A DNA stretch of 47,575 bases from Desulfobacteraceae bacterium (GCA_013619155.1 JABXKT010000026.1:1-47575), one strand, 5' to 3'. Shown: positions 25,247 through 34,583, counted from the stretch's first letter. A program made the numbers and translations. Notes: generated by a model from the letters alone, not told the origin.

Positions 25247-26350
25247 TTATCGGGCGGCCCGGTCGAGGATGCAGACGTTGCCATTTTTGCCCCAGCATTT
25301 ATTGCAGGCGACGCAGCGGGGTTTTTCACGGTTCCCCCGGTGCCATCGGTTGATGAGTCCGGGTTCGGAGAGGAGGGGGCGGGCCATGGAAAAATAGTCA
25401 ATGGGGCTGGTGTTTAATATGTTTTCTAATTTTTCAGGGGTTCGGTGGCCGCCCACGGAGATCACCGGAACGGTGAGGTGCCGGGCAATGTGGGCCGTTT
25501 TTTCGGCAAAATAGGACTGATGGGGCGCTTTTAAGATGCCGCCTCGCATGGGACCCATATTGGGGTGATTTTTTGCATCTAAGTTACCGCCGCTGAATTC
25601 AATGCCGGTAATGCCTCTTTTTTCGAGCTCTTTTGCCACATAGAGGCTCTCCTCGACGGAGAGGCCTCTGTCGTCCCACTCATCGGAGCAGTGCATTTTG
25701 ATGAAGACGGGGTAGTCGGGGCCCACTTCGGCCCGAACGGCCTCTAAGGTTTCATAGATGATCCGGCTTCGGTTTTCGATGGAGCCCCCGTACTCATCCT
25801 GACGGCGATTGTAGTAGGGGGAGAGGAACTGGCTGAGGAGGTAGGTATGGGCACCGTGGATCTGAACGCCGTCAAAACCTGCTGCCTTGGCTCGTCGGGC
25901 GCCTTGGGCGAAGGCGGACACCACGGTTTTGATATGTTCGTGGGTCATCTCCGTGGGCACGACTTTAAATAAGGGGTGGGGCACCGCCGATGGTCCCCAG
26001 ATCTCACGGCTCTCGGGTTTGAAGTCGGTGGCCGATCCTCCGTAGACGATCTGCATGATGATGTTGGCCCCTTCCGCCTTGATTTTTTGGGTGAATGCTC
26101 GGTATTCGGGGATGAAGGTGTCATCATAGATACCCAGCATGCCGGGGTTTGGCTGCTCTTGCTCGAGGATGAAGGCGTATCCGGTGATGATGGTGCCCAC
26201 GCCGCCTTGGGCCAGATCGAGGTAAATTTGCTCGAGGCGGGGGGTGAGATGGCCTTTATCGTCGGCCATTTTCATCCACGTGGCGGAGCGCCAGAGGCGG
26301 TTTTTAAGGGTCATGGATCCAATTTGTGTCGTTTCAAATAGTGTTTTCAT
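25247..26350 (-). CDS. NADH:flavin oxidoreductase, Old Yellow Enzyme family
   Basis: The protein has 367 residues: FMN-binding TIM barrel with 'TTQIGSMTLKNRLWRSATW' at the N-terminus, substrate-binding 'IHGAHTYLLSQFLSPYYNRR' followed by 'QDEYGGSIENR' (H165, H168, Y170), and 'PVISVGG' plus 'DYFSMARPLLSEPGL' near the C-terminus. It ends with a Cys cluster ('CVACNKC...GNVC') like the 4Fe-4S linker of 2,4-dienoyl-CoA reductases, but the C-terminal FAD/NAD domain is missing. The ATG at 26350 follows GAGGAAAAT. It is likely a cytoplasmic ene-reductase. It has an operator-like palindrome upstream identical in its arms to that of the ArsR gene at 26548. Confidence 0.92.
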   Translation of the reverse strand: MKTLFETTQIGSMTLKNRLWRSATWMKMADDKGHLTPRLEQIYLDLAQGGVGTIITGYAFILEQEQPNPGMLGIYDDTFIPEYRAFTQKIKAEGANIIMQIVYGGSATDFKPESREIWGPSAVPHPLFKVVPTEMTHEHIKTVVSAFAQGARRAKAAGFDGVQIHGAHTYLLSQFLSPYYNRRQDEYGGSIENRSRIIYETLEAVRAEVGPDYPVFIKMHCSDEWDDRGLSVEESLYVAKELEKRGITGIEFSGGNLDAKNHPNMGPMRGGILKAPHQSYFAEKTAHIARHLTVPVISVGGHRTPEKLENILNTSPIDYFSMARPLLSEPGLINRWHRGNREKPRCVACNKCWGKNGNVCILDRAAR

Positions 26351-26382
26351 AGATTTTCCTCGGAGCATATCTATTAATTGAG

Positions 26383-26402
26383 ATATCGCTTATTTTCGAT
26401 AT
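26383..26402. promoter_or_regulatory. Predicted ArsR-family operator upstream of the OYE gene
   Basis: Inverted repeat ATATCG, 8 bases, CGATAT, 33 bases before the OYE start codon. The same arms and spacing occur at 26867-26886 before the ArsR gene. Confidence 0.7.
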
Positions 26403-26490
26403 ATTAAGATACAAAAAATAACAAAGCGTGGCTGGAGAGTCATTTTTGTATCAAGGGGGCAAAAAGCCCTTTGGGTTTGCTTTAAAAAAT

Positions 26491-26522
26491 GCCGTCAGCG
26501 GCCAGGGGATGATCCCTGGACC
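26491..26522. repeat. Degenerate family A fragment
   Basis: GCCGTCAGCGGCCAGGGGAT followed by GATCCCTGGACC resembles the left 32 bases of family A. It lies just past the stop of the ArsR gene and may be an eroded copy. Confidence 0.45.
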
Positions 26523-26547
26523 TGGTCATATGCCGGTCATGGGGGCC

Positions 26548-26856
26548 TTACATACGGGCTATGTAATCGGCGGTTTTTTGAAGGGTCGCCTCATTCCTGC
26601 AGTAGTAGGTCCACTGCCCAATCCGTTTGCAGGAGAGCAGTTCCGCCTGCTTCATCAGGTTGAGGTAGTGGGAGACCGTGGACTGGGTCACCCCCGCCTT
26701 CTCCTGGATCAGTCCGACGCATACATACCCTTTTCCCTGCTCCGCCTCGGGGAGGTGAATCATGGGGGGGAAGTGGGTCCCGGGATCTTTTAGCCAGCTG
26801 AGAATGCGGACCCTTACAGGATTCGCGAGTACTTTGAAAATTGCATCCATATTCAT
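26548..26856 (-). CDS. ArsR-family transcriptional repressor
   Basis: The protein has 102 residues with the winged helix-turn-helix 'IFKVLANPVRVRILSWLKDP', 'CVGLIQEKAGVTQSTVSHYL', and 'LLSCKRIGQWTYYCRN'. Cysteines in helix 3 (C46) and near C77 and C86 could bind metal or sense oxidants; the classic ELCVCDL box is not present. It lies upstream of the OYE gene on the same strand and shares its operator, so autoregulation plus control of that gene is likely. Two ATGs (26856, 26850) are possible, and no Shine-Dalgarno sequence precedes either. Confidence 0.9.
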   Translation of the reverse strand: MNMDAIFKVLANPVRVRILSWLKDPGTHFPPMIHLPEAEQGKGYVCVGLIQEKAGVTQSTVSHYLNLMKQAELLSCKRIGQWTYYCRNEATLQKTADYIARM

Positions 26857-26863
26857 GAAGATC

Positions 26864-26892
26864 TAAATATCGCATTATTTCGATATGGTCAA
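26864..26892 (-). promoter_or_regulatory. ArsR promoter with operator in the spacer
   Basis: On the minus strand TTGACC (26887-26892) and TATTTA (26864-26869) are separated by 17 bases. The inverted repeat ATATCG-N8-CGATAT (26867-26886) fills the spacer. The start codon begins about 7 bases after the -10 box, so a transcript from here would have little or no leader. Confidence 0.6.
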
Positions 26893-27184
26893 GGCAAAAA
26901 AAAGAGGGGATATCACCGGAGCCATGGCCCCGTCGTGGCCGATTGATCTATAGGGTATCATCCGGCCTGATGGCCGACGGTGGACGTTGCCAAAGCCCTT
27001 ATCTTTTTTGGATTCCGATCCTTGGGAGCGTATCGTGCGAGATTCGCTCCCCCGTGGTGGAGATGGCGATACCCTGACCTTCGTATGGGTGAGGGCCGTG
27101 TATGATGGACCCGTTGGGCCTTATATTTTGGGCACGGTTCGGGCGTGGTCCTTCGTCACTTGAGAACGAATCACGATACCTTGA
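26893..27184. other. Intergenic region without recognised features
   Basis: About 290 bases lie between the ArsR promoter and the end of the HD-GYP gene. I see no gene, dispersed repeat or clear terminator. Confidence 0.4.
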
Positions 27185-28276
27185 CTAATACTGGAGTGCC
27201 TGTCGTTCTTCGTCGTAGTCGGCAAAGGTCAGTGCAATTTTTCGAAAATCTTCGGAGAGAACCTCGAAGGCATCGATCATATTTGGTTCAAAATGGGTGC
27301 CTTTGCCCTCCATGATGATGGCAACGGCTTTGGAGTGTGGAAACGGTGGTTTGTAGATGCGTTTACTGACCAGGGCATCATACACGTCGGCAATGGCCAT
27401 CAACCTCCCGCATATGGGGATGGTATCTCCCTTTAGGCTCTGGGGATATCCGCTTCCGTCCCATTTTTCATGATGGCTGAACGCGATTTTTTTGGCGTAT
27501 CGCAGAAAGGAGGCATCGCCTAATTTATTCTCTGAAGTCACGATGGCATCTCGACCGTAAATCGTATGTTTTTTCATCTCTTGGAACTCTTCGTGGATCA
27601 ATTTTCCCGGCTTCAGTAAAATATTATCACGAACCCCTATCTTTCCGATATCGTGGAGGGGTGAGGATTTATAGATTAATTCGATGGATTCTGTATTGAG
27701 AAGGGATTTGTATTGCGAATGGGCCAGAAAATATTCGGCCAGGCATTTGACATAATTTTGGGTCCGTTTGATATGCCCGCCGGTCTCAGGGTCCCTAAAT
27801 TCAGCCAAGGTCCCCAGACTATCGATGGTGGCCTCCTGGGTTAATAAGAGTTGACTGGTACGATCCCGGACCATTTCTTCCAGATGGTCCCTGTGAAGTT
27901 TGAGCTCTAAGTGGTTGTGAACTCGGGATTTCACCAGTTCCGGGCTGAACGGTTTGGTAATATAATCGACGGCTCCAAGTCCCAGCCCTTTTGCCTCATT
28001 TTTCTCTTCTGTCAAGGCCGTCAGGAAGATGATCGGGATATCCCAGGTGGCCTTATCTAATTTAAGTCTCCGACAGACTTCGTAGCCATCAATACCCGGC
28101 ATCATGATATCCAGGAGGATAAGGTCGGGAAGTGTCTCTCTTATGTATTCCAAGGCGGAGATACCATCCATGGCAACGCTTACCCTGTAGTCGTCTCCAA
28201 GGGTATCCACCAGGATATCGACATTGGTTTCAACATCGTCGACAACCACTATGCGCATATTCGACAGATCCGGCAT
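27185..28276 (-). CDS. Response regulator with HD-GYP domain (predicted c-di-GMP phosphodiesterase)
   Basis: The protein has 363 residues. The receiver domain (about 7-125) has acidic pocket D13-D14, phospho-acceptor D56 ('LILLDIMMPG'), Thr87 ('FLTALT') and Lys108 ('TKPFSP'). The HD-GYP domain (about 145-355) has H168 ('GGHIKRT'), H208-D209 ('LHDIGKIG') and 'SHHEKWDGSGYP' (267-278), so the full metal site and the GYP loop are present. This family hydrolyses cyclic di-GMP. AAGGAGGG precedes the ATG, 9 bases after the hybrid kinase stop. It is the last gene of the stressosome-like operon and its likely output. Confidence 0.93.
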   Translation of the reverse strand: MPDLSNMRIVVVDDVETNVDILVDTLGDDYRVSVAMDGISALEYIRETLPDLILLDIMMPGIDGYEVCRRLKLDKATWDIPIIFLTALTEEKNEAKGLGLGAVDYITKPFSPELVKSRVHNHLELKLHRDHLEEMVRDRTSQLLLTQEATIDSLGTLAEFRDPETGGHIKRTQNYVKCLAEYFLAHSQYKSLLNTESIELIYKSSPLHDIGKIGVRDNILLKPGKLIHEEFQEMKKHTIYGRDAIVTSENKLGDASFLRYAKKIAFSHHEKWDGSGYPQSLKGDTIPICGRLMAIADVYDALVSKRIYKPPFPHSKAVAIIMEGKGTHFEPNMIDAFEVLSEDFRKIALTFADYDEERQALQY

Positions 28277-28285
28277 ACACCCTCC

Positions 28286-31129
28286 TTACTCGTTTAAATC
28301 CTTCATGAGTTGTACCAGAATTTCTTCGGCCTCTTTGAACGTGTACCCGGATATGAGCGTGTTCAAATGATGGATCGCTGGGGTATATTTTTCGTGCCAG
28401 GAGGTCCCCGTAATCTCTCTCATCAATTGTTGGGCGGGCTTTGCCTCTCGCCCCGTCACATAGGGGTGCAGCCTTAAAAGCAGCTCTGTAAGTATCCTCG
28501 AATCTTTTTGGGGGCCTTTTGCCGTATCGTTTACCTCGGCAGATGCCATGGCCTGAAGTTGCTGCATGGATCTTAGGGCAACGGACAGGTGCCGGCAAAA
28601 ATCATCGAGAATGTCATTTAACCCATCGCTATCTTGATCTCTGATGGCGATCTCCAGGGCAGCCGCAGCGCGTTGCACATCCTGGGCACCGATATTTCCC
28701 GATACCCCCTTGATGGAGTGGGCCAGCCTCTGGGCCTGTTCACGCTCTTCTGTCTCGAGGGCGCTTTTTATCTGGTCGGTGGCATGGGCATAATCCCGTC
28801 GAAATTTGCCCAACAGGTGCAGGTAGAGTGTTTTGTTGTCTCGTACCCGGGTCAACCCGGTGATTACCGAGATGCCTGGCATATCGGATAGCGCCATGGA
28901 TCCCGTTTCATGGGGTGCCTCTCCTATTTTTTTCAAGAGATGTTCGGGTATTTTACGGGGGCCTGGCTTGATCCATTTTAACAATGAGGAAAACAGTTGA
29001 TCAGGATCGATGGGCTTGTTGATATGATCATTCATCCCGGCCTGAAGACTCTTTTCCATGTCGCCGGCCATGGCGTGGGCGGTCATGGCAATGATGGGCA
29101 GATCTTTAAAATGCCCATTATTTCGTATCTGTTTTGTGGCCTGGTAACCATCCATGACGGGCATCTGAATGTCCATGAGCACCATGTCAAAGGGGGCTTT
29201 ATTCACCCATGTGAGGGCCTCTTCGCCGTTGTTGGCGATCTGAACCACAAGGCCCACCTGTTCCAGGATCTCGCATGCCACCTGCTGATTTATTTCATTG
29301 TCTTCAACGAGGAGAATACGGGCACCCAAAATGGTTGAGAGCTCCGAAATTCTGTTTTTATCTGGGCTTTTAGCCATGGTCAGGTGGCTTGCATCCGTGC
29401 CCATAATTTGCATGATGCTGTTGAACAGGATGGATGGGCTGAAGGGCTTAATGAGAAATCCGTCAATGCCGGCAGATTCTGCTTTTTGCATGATATCTCC
29501 CCCGCTGTAGGAGGTCACCATGATAATTGTTGGTATTTTTGTCAGGGTGGGGTGGGTTTTGATGTGTTTCGATGCCTCGATGCCATCCATTCCCGGCATC
29601 TGCCAGTCCATAATCACCAGGTCATAAGCGCTGTTTTTTTCGGCACTCTCCACGGCTGAGATTCCCTCTTCTCCGGACGCGGCCAGAGAGACATCAAAGG
29701 AGAATGAGGTCATCATACTCTGAATAATTTTCAGGGAATTGGGATTGTCATCCACCACCAGAACCCTCATCCCACGAAGGTCCGGCGTGGGGTCGAATAC
29801 TCTCCTCTCTCTTTTCTCTACACGACCGAAGAGAGCGGTAAAGGTAAAGGTGCTTCCCACCTCCGGTTCACTCTCAACCCAGACTTCCCCTCCCATCATG
29901 CCGACCAGTTTATGGCAGATGGTCAGCCCAAGTCCGGTTCCGCCATATTTTCGGGTGGTGGAGGTGTCCGCTTGCGTAAACGGTTGGAACAGGTTTTCAA
30001 TCTGTTCTGCGGTCATACCGATCCCCGTGTCTTTTATGGAGAATTTGAGGCCCACCTGATCTGTTTTTTCTTCCAATACATCGATGGAGATGACAATCTC
30101 CCCCTTTTCGGTAAATTTGAGGGCATTGTTTGTTAAGTTGAGCATAATTTGCCCCAATCTTAATGCATCGCCGACCAGAAACTGGGGAACGTTTGGGGCT
30201 GTTTTAAAATAAACCTCGAGGTTTTTCATGTCGGACGCTTTGACTTGAACGAGATTTGCCACGTTATCCAGAACGTCATCTAAGTTAAACTCCACCGATT
30301 CCATATCCAATTTGCCGGCTTCAATTTTTGAAAAATCAAGAATGTCATTGATGATGGCGAGAAGGGATTGGGACGAGGATTGGATTTTGATCGTATAATC
30401 GCTCTGTTTGGGTGTGAGCTCTGTCTGGGACATCAGATAATTCATGCCGATGATGGCGTTCATGGGGGTGCGGATCTCATGGCTCATGTTGGCAAGGAAG
30501 TCACTTTTGGCCTGGGTGGCCAATTCCGCCTCTTTTTTGGCCTCGGTCAGGTCATCCATGATGGTGGTCATGGCTCTTTTTGTCCTGGCAAGGGCCTCTA
30601 CCTGCTTTTGAAGTTTTTTAGTTACCTTTTCGGTACACTTCTTAGCGCGCCGGAGTTTTTGGGTTGACTGTTCGAGCGCCTCATTTTTCTTGAGAAGGTC
30701 CGTGAATAATTGCTCTCGGGAGGGCAGGGAGAGAAGCTGTTTTATCGATTCAATGCAGCGGTCCGACGGAGAATGATCCGGGTCGGGAAGCAGTTTAAAT
30801 CCGGAAAATCGTGATGGGGACCCCTCTTCCATGGCATCCATTTCAATGGTATCAAAAAATCGGGCTGTGGTAGGATTCCAGGTGGGGTTCTCTTTATAGC
30901 TCATTAAAAAGAGGAGGCCGTTTCCCTCTTCGTTGTGGCTCAATCCTATGGACGTATTTACGCAGGAATCCTTGCACAGGGCGGGGCGTGAAAGCTCGGT
31001 AAATATGGTTGATAGCCGGGCCGCGTGAATATCATCAAAACCGACGCGGCTTGATAGATCATAGACCTTCTCTCCAGCCTCTTTGAGGGCATCGGGTGTT
31101 GAAATGGTTAATCTGCCAAGCTCAATCAT
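28286..31129 (-). CDS. Hybrid histidine kinase with N-terminal RsbT-like domain, two receivers and HPt
   Basis: The protein has 947 residues. Residues 1-95 resemble the N-terminal half of RsbT-type GHKL proteins ('[20 protein letters not shown]', 'RVGFDD', 'IFTELS') but lack the ATP-binding glycine motifs. A charged coiled coil follows (about 140-210). The kinase core has 'SHEIRTPMN' (phospho-His H217), '[10 protein letters not shown]' (N box), 'DTGIGM' (G1) and 'GGTGLGL' (G2). Receiver 1 has D508 ('VIMDWQMPG'), receiver 2 has D653 ('VLMDIQMPV'), and the HPt domain has H804 ('[11 protein letters not shown]'). No transmembrane segment or PAS domain is seen, so input must come from a cytoplasmic partner. 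The start at 31129 overlaps the RsbX stop (ATGA); an ATG eight codons earlier is less likely. Confidence 0.93.
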   Translation of the reverse strand: MIELGRLTISTPDALKEAGEKVYDLSSRVGFDDIHAARLSTIFTELSRPALCKDSCVNTSIGLSHNEEGNGLLFLMSYKENPTWNPTTARFFDTIEMDAMEEGSPSRFSGFKLLPDPDHSPSDRCIESIKQLLSLPSREQLFTDLLKKNEALEQSTQKLRRAKKCTEKVTKKLQKQVEALARTKRAMTTIMDDLTEAKKEAELATQAKSDFLANMSHEIRTPMNAIIGMNYLMSQTELTPKQSDYTIKIQSSSQSLLAIINDILDFSKIEAGKLDMESVEFNLDDVLDNVANLVQVKASDMKNLEVYFKTAPNVPQFLVGDALRLGQIMLNLTNNALKFTEKGEIVISIDVLEEKTDQVGLKFSIKDTGIGMTAEQIENLFQPFTQADTSTTRKYGGTGLGLTICHKLVGMMGGEVWVESEPEVGSTFTFTALFGRVEKRERRVFDPTPDLRGMRVLVVDDNPNSLKIIQSMMTSFSFDVSLAASGEEGISAVESAEKNSAYDLVIMDWQMPGMDGIEASKHIKTHPTLTKIPTIIMVTSYSGGDIMQKAESAGIDGFLIKPFSPSILFNSIMQIMGTDASHLTMAKSPDKNRISELSTILGARILLVEDNEINQQVACEILEQVGLVVQIANNGEEALTWVNKAPFDMVLMDIQMPVMDGYQATKQIRNNGHFKDLPIIAMTAHAMAGDMEKSLQAGMNDHINKPIDPDQLFSSLLKWIKPGPRKIPEHLLKKIGEAPHETGSMALSDMPGISVITGLTRVRDNKTLYLHLLGKFRRDYAHATDQIKSALETEEREQAQRLAHSIKGVSGNIGAQDVQRAAAALEIAIRDQDSDGLNDILDDFCRHLSVALRSMQQLQAMASAEVNDTAKGPQKDSRILTELLLRLHPYVTGREAKPAQQLMREITGTSWHEKYTPAIHHLNTLISGYTFKEAEEILVQLMKDLNE

Positions 31130-31713
31130 ATTCCGTACCTCAGTACAAGGCATGACGCATCATCATATTTTTTTCTCAGTTGATCAATGAAAGCGGTGCT
31201 TATGTCTCTGGCATCTCCCATGAGAATGCCAGGGAAATCAAATAGATTAAAGTGCTCATGGATGCCATCAGAACTCATGATAAAAATGTCTCCTGGATAG
31301 AGTTTAACGTGGTTTTTCATGGGAGAGGGGATCATGTAGCCGAGGATGCCCTCCTTGATGATCAGCCTCTTGGTCCTGTGGCCAAAAAGCTTCATGCTGA
31401 TATTTCCCACACCAGAGTAATTCATAATGTTTGTTTGACGATTCAGCCTGCAGATGGCGGCCACGGCACCGCAGCTTCCCTTCAGGTGAACATGCAGCCC
31501 TTTTAGTATGGTTGTTAGGTCCTGTTTATAATGGGACCGTAGATACTGCTTCGTCAGGACGGCCGCATCAAAGGCCTGCTTTCCGTGCCCAAGGGCATCG
31601 ATAAGTGCCATGAAACACAAGTAATCGTATTTAATGACAAGGCCTGTGTCGCCACATTCATCGTCTCCACCGCTTAGCGACCGTTTTATGACGTGATAAT
31701 CGATCTCTTGCAT
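31126..31713 (-). CDS. rsbX: RsbX-like PP2C/SpoIIE-type serine/threonine phosphatase
   Basis: The protein has 195 residues, a single small phosphatase domain as in RsbX. Metal-ligand motifs are visible: '[12 protein letters not shown]', 'ALIDALGHG', '[11 protein letters not shown]' and '[11 protein letters not shown]' near the C-terminus. In stressosomes RsbX removes phosphate from RsbR and RsbS and resets the complex. It lies 3 bases after the RsbT-like gene and overlaps the hybrid kinase by 4 bases. Confidence 0.9.
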   Translation of the reverse strand: MQEIDYHVIKRSLSGGDDECGDTGLVIKYDYLCFMALIDALGHGKQAFDAAVLTKQYLRSHYKQDLTTILKGLHVHLKGSCGAVAAICRLNRQTNIMNYSGVGNISMKLFGHRTKRLIIKEGILGYMIPSPMKNHVKLYPGDIFIMSSDGIHEHFNLFDFPGILMGDARDISTAFIDQLRKKYDDASCLVLRYGI

Positions 31714-31716
31714 GGG

Positions 31717-32127
31717 TCACATGAGCCATTTTTTTGCAATGATACAGGTTCCATGCCCGCGTGCCGATTTGATTTCACACTCATCCATTATTCGTTTGAC
31801 ACTTGAAAGACCCAGGCCCAGTCCATGCCCGGAACTGTAGTTTTCCGTGGCGGCTTTCTGGATATCGGATATGCCGGGGCCGCAATCTCTTGCGATCACT
31901 TCGAATCCTATTTTGTCGCTTTTTCTGATGCATCTCAGGGTGATGGTCCCTTTTTCTCCATATCGTATGATATTTGTGGAAAGCTCGGACACGGCGGAAG
32001 CAATTAGGTATTGACGGGTTTCATCAAATCCCATCTGGAGTAGCATCTGTCTTGCATTGTAAACGATCGTGGCATTGTCGGACGGTTCAGATACTTCAAA
32101 TACCAGGCCATCGCTATTTTTACCCAT
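31717..32127 (-). CDS. rsbT: RsbT-like serine kinase (GHKL ATPase)
   Basis: The protein has 136 residues, the normal RsbT length: 'ASAVSELSTNIIRYG' (N box, N52), 'ARDCGPGISD' (G1, D81) and 'GHGLGLGLSSVKRI' (G2). In Bacillus subtilis RsbT phosphorylates the STAS proteins RsbR and RsbS, leaves the stressosome, and activates a partner. Here no RsbU phosphatase gene is visible; the partner may be the hybrid kinase encoded downstream. The gene overlaps the RsbS-like gene by 8 bases. Confidence 0.93.
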   Translation of the reverse strand: MGKNSDGLVFEVSEPSDNATIVYNARQMLLQMGFDETRQYLIASAVSELSTNIIRYGEKGTITLRCIRKSDKIGFEVIARDCGPGISDIQKAATENYSSGHGLGLGLSSVKRIMDECEIKSARGHGTCIIAKKWLM

Positions 32128-32581
32128 TTTCCCGTTCCTTGGTGTTTCCGTCGTTTTTATAGTTATTTATATACGGTTTATCATTTACGATTTCGGGTGG
32201 TTTCGGCCCTGTTGTTTGGTGTCTCAGTATTTCAAACGCATCGTTCGTTGTCACGGCCGTGAGAATGTCGCCAAGATCCATGTCAAGATCAACCAGTGAT
32301 GAGGCCACACCGGGTTGAATTCCGACAAACACAGGCGTTGCACCAAGCATGGTAATGGCGGTGGCCATGCTTCTGAAGATAGAAAAAATATATGAATCCA
32401 ATATCTTAATGGCGGAGATGTTGATGATAACCTTTTTTGCCTGGGTGGCTTTGACCTGAGCCAGAATTTCTCTCCCAAGGCGGGTGATGATTTCGGGATC
32501 CATATTCCCGACTACCGGAACAACCAGGCAACCCTCAACGACATCCATGCCTGTGCCCGATACAGCCGACCGGTTATTCAT
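32120..32581 (-). CDS. rsbS: RsbS-like STAS-domain protein
   Basis: The protein has 153 residues with a single STAS domain: 'GCLVVPVVGNMDPEIITRLG', 'KKVIINISAIKILDSYIFSI' and 'MLGATPVFVGIQPGVASSLV'. Ser63 in 'ILDSYIF' lines up with the phosphorylated Ser of RsbS ('MIDSFI', S59 in B. subtilis). The C-terminus has an extra polar tail of about 30 residues (from 'HQTTGPKPPE') not usual for RsbS. It forms the stressosome core with the RsbR-like protein. Confidence 0.92.
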   Translation of the reverse strand: MNNRSAVSGTGMDVVEGCLVVPVVGNMDPEIITRLGREILAQVKATQAKKVIINISAIKILDSYIFSIFRSMATAITMLGATPVFVGIQPGVASSLVDLDMDLGDILTAVTTNDAFEILRHQTTGPKPPEIVNDKPYINNYKNDGNTKERENG

Positions 32582-32606
32582 GGGTGATGTCTCCGTGATA
32601 TCTCGG

Positions 32607-33407
32607 TTATTTTCTGGGGGTCACCATGAGGTTCATGATGTCAAAGGCGTCGGACAATGCATCCTGAAGGGTCGCGTTGGTGGAAATCTCCCCCAAGCCA
32701 ATGCCTAACTGAACAAGGGTTTCAGCCACCGCCGGTGAGATACCTGAAATAATACAACGACACCCCATCAACTTTGTGGCCTTGGCAATTTTGATCAGAT
32801 GATTGGCCACCGCAGTATCCACCGCCGCCACGCCTTGGATGTCCAGAATGATCACCTTGGCCGAGGTATCCATGATTTTTTTAAGCATGGTATTCATCAT
32901 CTGTTGGGCCCTGAGTGAATCCACAACACCCACTACCGGGAGGATGAGGACCCGGTCCCACAGTTTGATGGCGGGGGTTGAAATTTCCATGATGGTGCGG
33001 CTCTGCTCTTGGAGCTTTTTCTCCTGTTGAGTTCTCTCTGTGATATCAATGAGGTATTCTATCCCCCCCACAATCGATCCCTCCTTATTTTTTAAGGCGG
33101 TAGCGGTATATTCAATGGGAATGGTTCTTTCATGGCGGGTTATTTCATTGCGGACGGTGCAGGAATCCTCGCCTTCCATGACTTGCCTCATCCGACATTT
33201 AGGGGTTTGGCAGTGCGAGGAATTGAAGACCTCATGACACGGCTTGTTCTCAATTTTTTCCCAGGATGTCCCGAGCAACTCGAAGCCGGCCTCATTCATA
33301 AATATAAGCTTCATTTCCTTGTTCACAGCCATGATAGGTGTCGATATTTGGTTGAGAATGTTCAATGCCAATTCGTTGTTTATGCGATTGTCTTGGGTTG
33401 CATTCAT
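32607..33407 (-). CDS. rsbR: RsbR-like sensor: PAS domain plus STAS domain
   Basis: The protein has 266 residues. A PAS domain (about 14-125, 'LNQISTPIMAVNKEMKLIFM', ending 'GGIEYLIDITERTQQEKKLQ') replaces the globin-like domain of B. subtilis RsbR. A short coiled coil leads to a STAS domain (about 140-260). Ser164 ('GVVDSLRA') and Thr198 ('AAVDTAVANH') align with the phosphorylated T171 and T205 of RsbRA. The PAS domain holds four Cys (C57, C66, C71, C83; 'CHEVFNSSHCQTPKC'), which suggests redox, metal or cofactor sensing. AAGGAG precedes the ATG. It is the first gene of the operon. Confidence 0.92.
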   Translation of the reverse strand: MNATQDNRINNELALNILNQISTPIMAVNKEMKLIFMNEAGFELLGTSWEKIENKPCHEVFNSSHCQTPKCRMRQVMEGEDSCTVRNEITRHERTIPIEYTATALKNKEGSIVGGIEYLIDITERTQQEKKLQEQSRTIMEISTPAIKLWDRVLILPVVGVVDSLRAQQMMNTMLKKIMDTSAKVIILDIQGVAAVDTAVANHLIKIAKATKLMGCRCIISGISPAVAETLVQLGIGLGEISTNATLQDALSDAFDIMNLMVTPRK

Positions 33408-34583
33408 TATCGAACTCCTTATTCTCTATCGGGTGTTTACGATTGAATGACTACCTGATCTTATCTTAGGGCCTGCGCAAAAATAAAATATACAAAAAAG
33501 CGATGCCTCCGGCGGCAAGGTGAGCCACCTTGAAAGCGGTTTTCCGCAGCGCTTTAACCCTCGTTCCTCGGCTTAAATCACAGCGGCATTTTCCTTAAAC
33601 TTGTGCATTTATTTTTTACCTGAGCCTTTATGCCCTTTACCCTGGTACGTAGTGGGTTGGTTTTATCCTTTTAATTCAATCGTTTTTCTTCGCGGCCAGT
33701 GGCCCGTTGATTGAATGGTTACCGTTCTTTCATATGACTGTAGCCACTCTCTTTTTGCCTTTTTTGCCGGCCGTGATGTACCAGCCAAAGGACGCTTGCA
33801 ACTTTTAGGTTTCAAACTCTGGGCTCTCGAACACCATGTCCTTCGATTGTGATCTTCATGGGGCGATACGGTCTACGCCTTAATCGCTGTATAGATTCAT
33901 AATGATATGGATTGTTTTGACTTTATTCCAAAAAATTGCCCCCTGCGGCTTCAGGGTCATGACGGGTACTCCGGTATCTTAATCGGCTATTTTTATTTGG
34001 AGTGTTGAGGATGAAGCGGGGCGCCGGATTCGATCCACAGCCTGTGAGTGGTCGTTGGCTGAAGAATCCATGGTGTCTTCTTGGGTGTAAACGTATCTAT
34101 ATGCCTGACAGGTATACGATCCATGTTAGGGCGATGATATGCTTTTTAAATAACTTGAATAGAGTAAAGAGATGGGGGCGATCTCATTCCCATGGATTGG
34201 GACTCGAACGTCCCCTTTGGCGGTGCAATGCATTAAAATAGATCACTATACCATATTTCTGATATTTTTGAACATATGCATATGGGGTTCATATCCAGAT
34301 AGGGGAATGCCTCACCCTCGGTGGGCCTGTGTGCCGGGGATAGTACCGGCGATCAATCAAGGCACAGACCTATAAAAAAATAATGCCACACCATGATTTT
34401 TTATTTATGTCAGATCTTTAATGTGTCCATGTCGGTGGGGGGCACGAAGGTGCCCTCGGGGGCGTCTGGTGAGCGGTATCGAAGGGTGTTATCTGAATGA
34501 GATTATCCATGGCTGCCTGTGCGGGAGGGGGCATTGGATGAGACTCGCTTTATTGCCCAAGGCGTGGGGGCTATGTATTTTTG
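33408..34583. other. Long intergenic region upstream of the stressosome operon
   Basis: About 1.2 kb contains no gene I can support; short frames lack ribosome binding sites and family features. It must hold the promoter of the rsbR operon, but no clear sigma-70 or sigma-54 boxes were found. A family B repeat lies at 33505-33596. The rest is AT-richer than the surroundings and has no repeats in common with other parts. Confidence 0.4.
33505..33596. repeat. Dispersed repeat family B, copy 3
   Basis: It starts GCCTCCGGCGGC, followed by the hairpin CAAGGTGAGCCACCTTG, which differs from copy 1 (CGAGGTGAGCCACCTCG) by a paired change. It ends with arms CCGCAG and CAGCGG around 'CGCTTTAACCCTCG' and 'CTCGGCTTAAATCA'. 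The preceding 'GGGCCTGCGCAAAAATAAAA' also resembles the flank of copy 2. Confidence 0.72.

Noticed and set aside
26893..27184. Small gene between arsR and the HD-GYP gene
   Set aside because: No frame with a start, a binding site and plausible composition was seen on either strand.
34170..34240. Possible tRNA on the minus strand (GTTCGAGTCCC-like sequence near 34197-34212)
   Set aside because: The stem-loop has a six-base loop, and no acceptor, D or anticodon arms can be formed with the neighbouring sequence.
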